Below are positions 63,188 to 64,000 of a stretch of 64,000 bases of DNA, one piece after another. Under the pieces are notes generated by a model. It was not told the origin of the DNA and searched no databases. It was given only the letters and a program-made list of their open reading frames with translations. This DNA is from Brevibacterium yomogidense (GTDB lineage: Bacteria; Actinomycetota; Actinomycetes; Actinomycetales; Brevibacteriaceae). A program made the position numbers and the translations under genes. Location of the stretch: the NCBI RefSeq assembly GCF_900163715.1, contig NZ_FWFF01000020.1:1-64000 (forward strand), in the 5' to 3' direction. How positions within the stretch are numbered: the first letter of the stretch is position 1; every line of letters begins with the position of its first letter.

Positions 63188-64000
63188 ATGACCATCGACG
63201 GGACTCAGGATGAGACGTTCGACTTCGTCGTCATCGCCAACCGCCTCCCCGTCGACCGGGACATGTCGACGGAGCCGCCCACCTGGCGCACGTCCCCCGG
63301 CGGGCTCGTCACCGCTGTCGCCCCGGTCATGCAGCAGAACCGCGGCGCGTGGGTGGGGTGGGCCGGTGCGACCGACCAGGAGTTCGATCCGTTCGACCTC
63401 GACGACATGCACCTGGTGCCGGTCCCGCTGAGCTCCGAGGAGATCGTGCGGTACTACGAGGGGTTCTCCAACGCCACGCTCTGGCCGCTCTACCACGACC
63501 TCATCGTGCATCCGGAGTACCACCGCACCTGGTGGGACGACTACGTGCGGGTGAACGAGCGGTTCGCGGAGCGCGCCGCACGCGTCGCGTCTCCGGGTGC
63601 GACGGTCTGGGTGCACGACTACCAGCTGCAGCTGGTGCCGGCGCTGCTGCGTGAGGCCCGCCCGGACCTCGCGATCGGGTTCTTCAACCACATCCCGTTC
63701 CCCGGCTGGGAGCTCTTCGCGCAGCTGCCCTGGCGGTCCCAGGTCCTCGAGGGCCTGCTGGGCGCGGACCTCATCGGCTTCCAGCGGGCCGCGGACGCCG
63801 CGAACTTCCGCCGTGCCGTGCGCATCAACCTCAACCGCTCCACGAAGGACACCGCGATCACGGTGCCGACCGCTGACGGCGAGCGCGAGTCACACGTCGC
63901 CCACGCCCGTGCCTTCCCCATCTCGATCGACACGGAGGAGCTGGACCAGCTCGCACGGGAGGAGCGGATCGTGGCGCGGGCCCGGGAGATCCGGTCCGAG
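63188..64000 (+). CDS. otsA: trehalose-6-phosphate synthase, 3' end outside window
   Basis: 271 codons are visible, starting MTIDGTQDETFDFVVIANRLPV and open to the right edge. GT20 motifs: SPGGLVTAVAPVM, WVGWAG, YYEGFSNATLWPLYHD, WVHDYQLQLVPALLRE and FFNHIPFPGWELFAQLPWR. It condenses UDP- or GDP-glucose with glucose-6-phosphate to trehalose-6-phosphate, for osmolyte and envelope glycolipid synthesis. GGAGGAG precedes the ATG. About 200 residues should be missing. Confidence 0.95.
   Translation, partial: MTIDGTQDETFDFVVIANRLPVDRDMSTEPPTWRTSPGGLVTAVAPVMQQNRGAWVGWAGATDQEFDPFDLDDMHLVPVPLSSEEIVRYYEGFSNATLWPLYHDLIVHPEYHRTWWDDYVRVNERFAERAARVASPGATVWVHDYQLQLVPALLREARPDLAIGFFNHIPFPGWELFAQLPWRSQVLEGLLGADLIGFQRAADAANFRRAVRINLNRSTKDTAITVPTADGERESHVAHARAFPISIDTEELDQLAREERIVARAREIRSE

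Overview
The window is very GC-rich and its gene families (DtxR/IdeR-type repressor, DUF3027, DUF3263, LytR_C and CGNR proteins, PspAA/PspAB, WXG100, XPB-type helicase pair, OtsA) point to an actinobacterium, most likely of the Micrococcales. The genus cannot be fixed from the sequence alone. One tRNA gene (Thr-UGU) is present. There is no rRNA, CRISPR array or intact prophage.

Layout. 1-4930 is a worn accessory zone: a RelE/HigB-like toxin cut by the window edge, a two-TM protein whose upstream DNA is a 148-bp IS relic, a GlxA/AraC regulator divergent from a monooxygenase-like protein, a tRNA 3'-arm fragment, and an ISL3 transposase fused by a deletion to the reverse strand of a truncated Ldh-type dehydrogenase. 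4971-10159 is a BlaI/M56-controlled thiol-redox cluster: M56 peptidase, BlaI, CPVC membrane protein, DsbA-like protein, CcdA-like protein and a beta-propeller lipoprotein. Two dyads lie in its divergent promoter. 10212-12825 holds a tandem universal stress protein, a GlsB-like membrane protein and an HNH protein preceded by a small overlapping ORF. 12826-15852 is a copper operon (copZ-copA-csoR) with a CsoR box. 15996-19971 holds an NlpC/P60 hydrolase with a Ser-Asp linker, a DtxR-family repressor, and divergent pdxH and serC. 20255-28185 includes DUF456, a csp-DUF3027-MFS operon, and the helicase-associated protein/XPB pair. 28189-33952 has a glycosyltransferase, MmcQ/YjbR, an EamA exporter divergent from a CGNR regulator, and a glutamate synthase-like protein.

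34020-41896 is an envelope-stress block: an MprA/MprB-like two-component system, an HtrA protease, an orphan WXG100 protein, then PspA-PspAA-HtpX-PspAB. 42043-50538 carries housekeeping and membrane genes including groL with a CIRCE operator, LytR_C/DUF3263 and an aldehyde dehydrogenase. 50770-64000 carries ung, an amidohydrolase coupled to a ThrE-type exporter, a GDSL hydrolase, an NCS2 permease, a second two-component system followed by an extreme poly-Asp protein, tRNA-Thr, a DsbA-like protein, a membrane-anchored Ser/Thr kinase and otsA (cut by the right edge).

A pattern not explained by the gene content is short tandem repeats placed on or just after gene stop codons. The serC (21 bp), MFS (15 bp), glycosyltransferase (24 bp), GDSL (15 bp) and CGNR (12 bp) repeats all have unit lengths divisible by three, and their units often repeat the stop codon itself.
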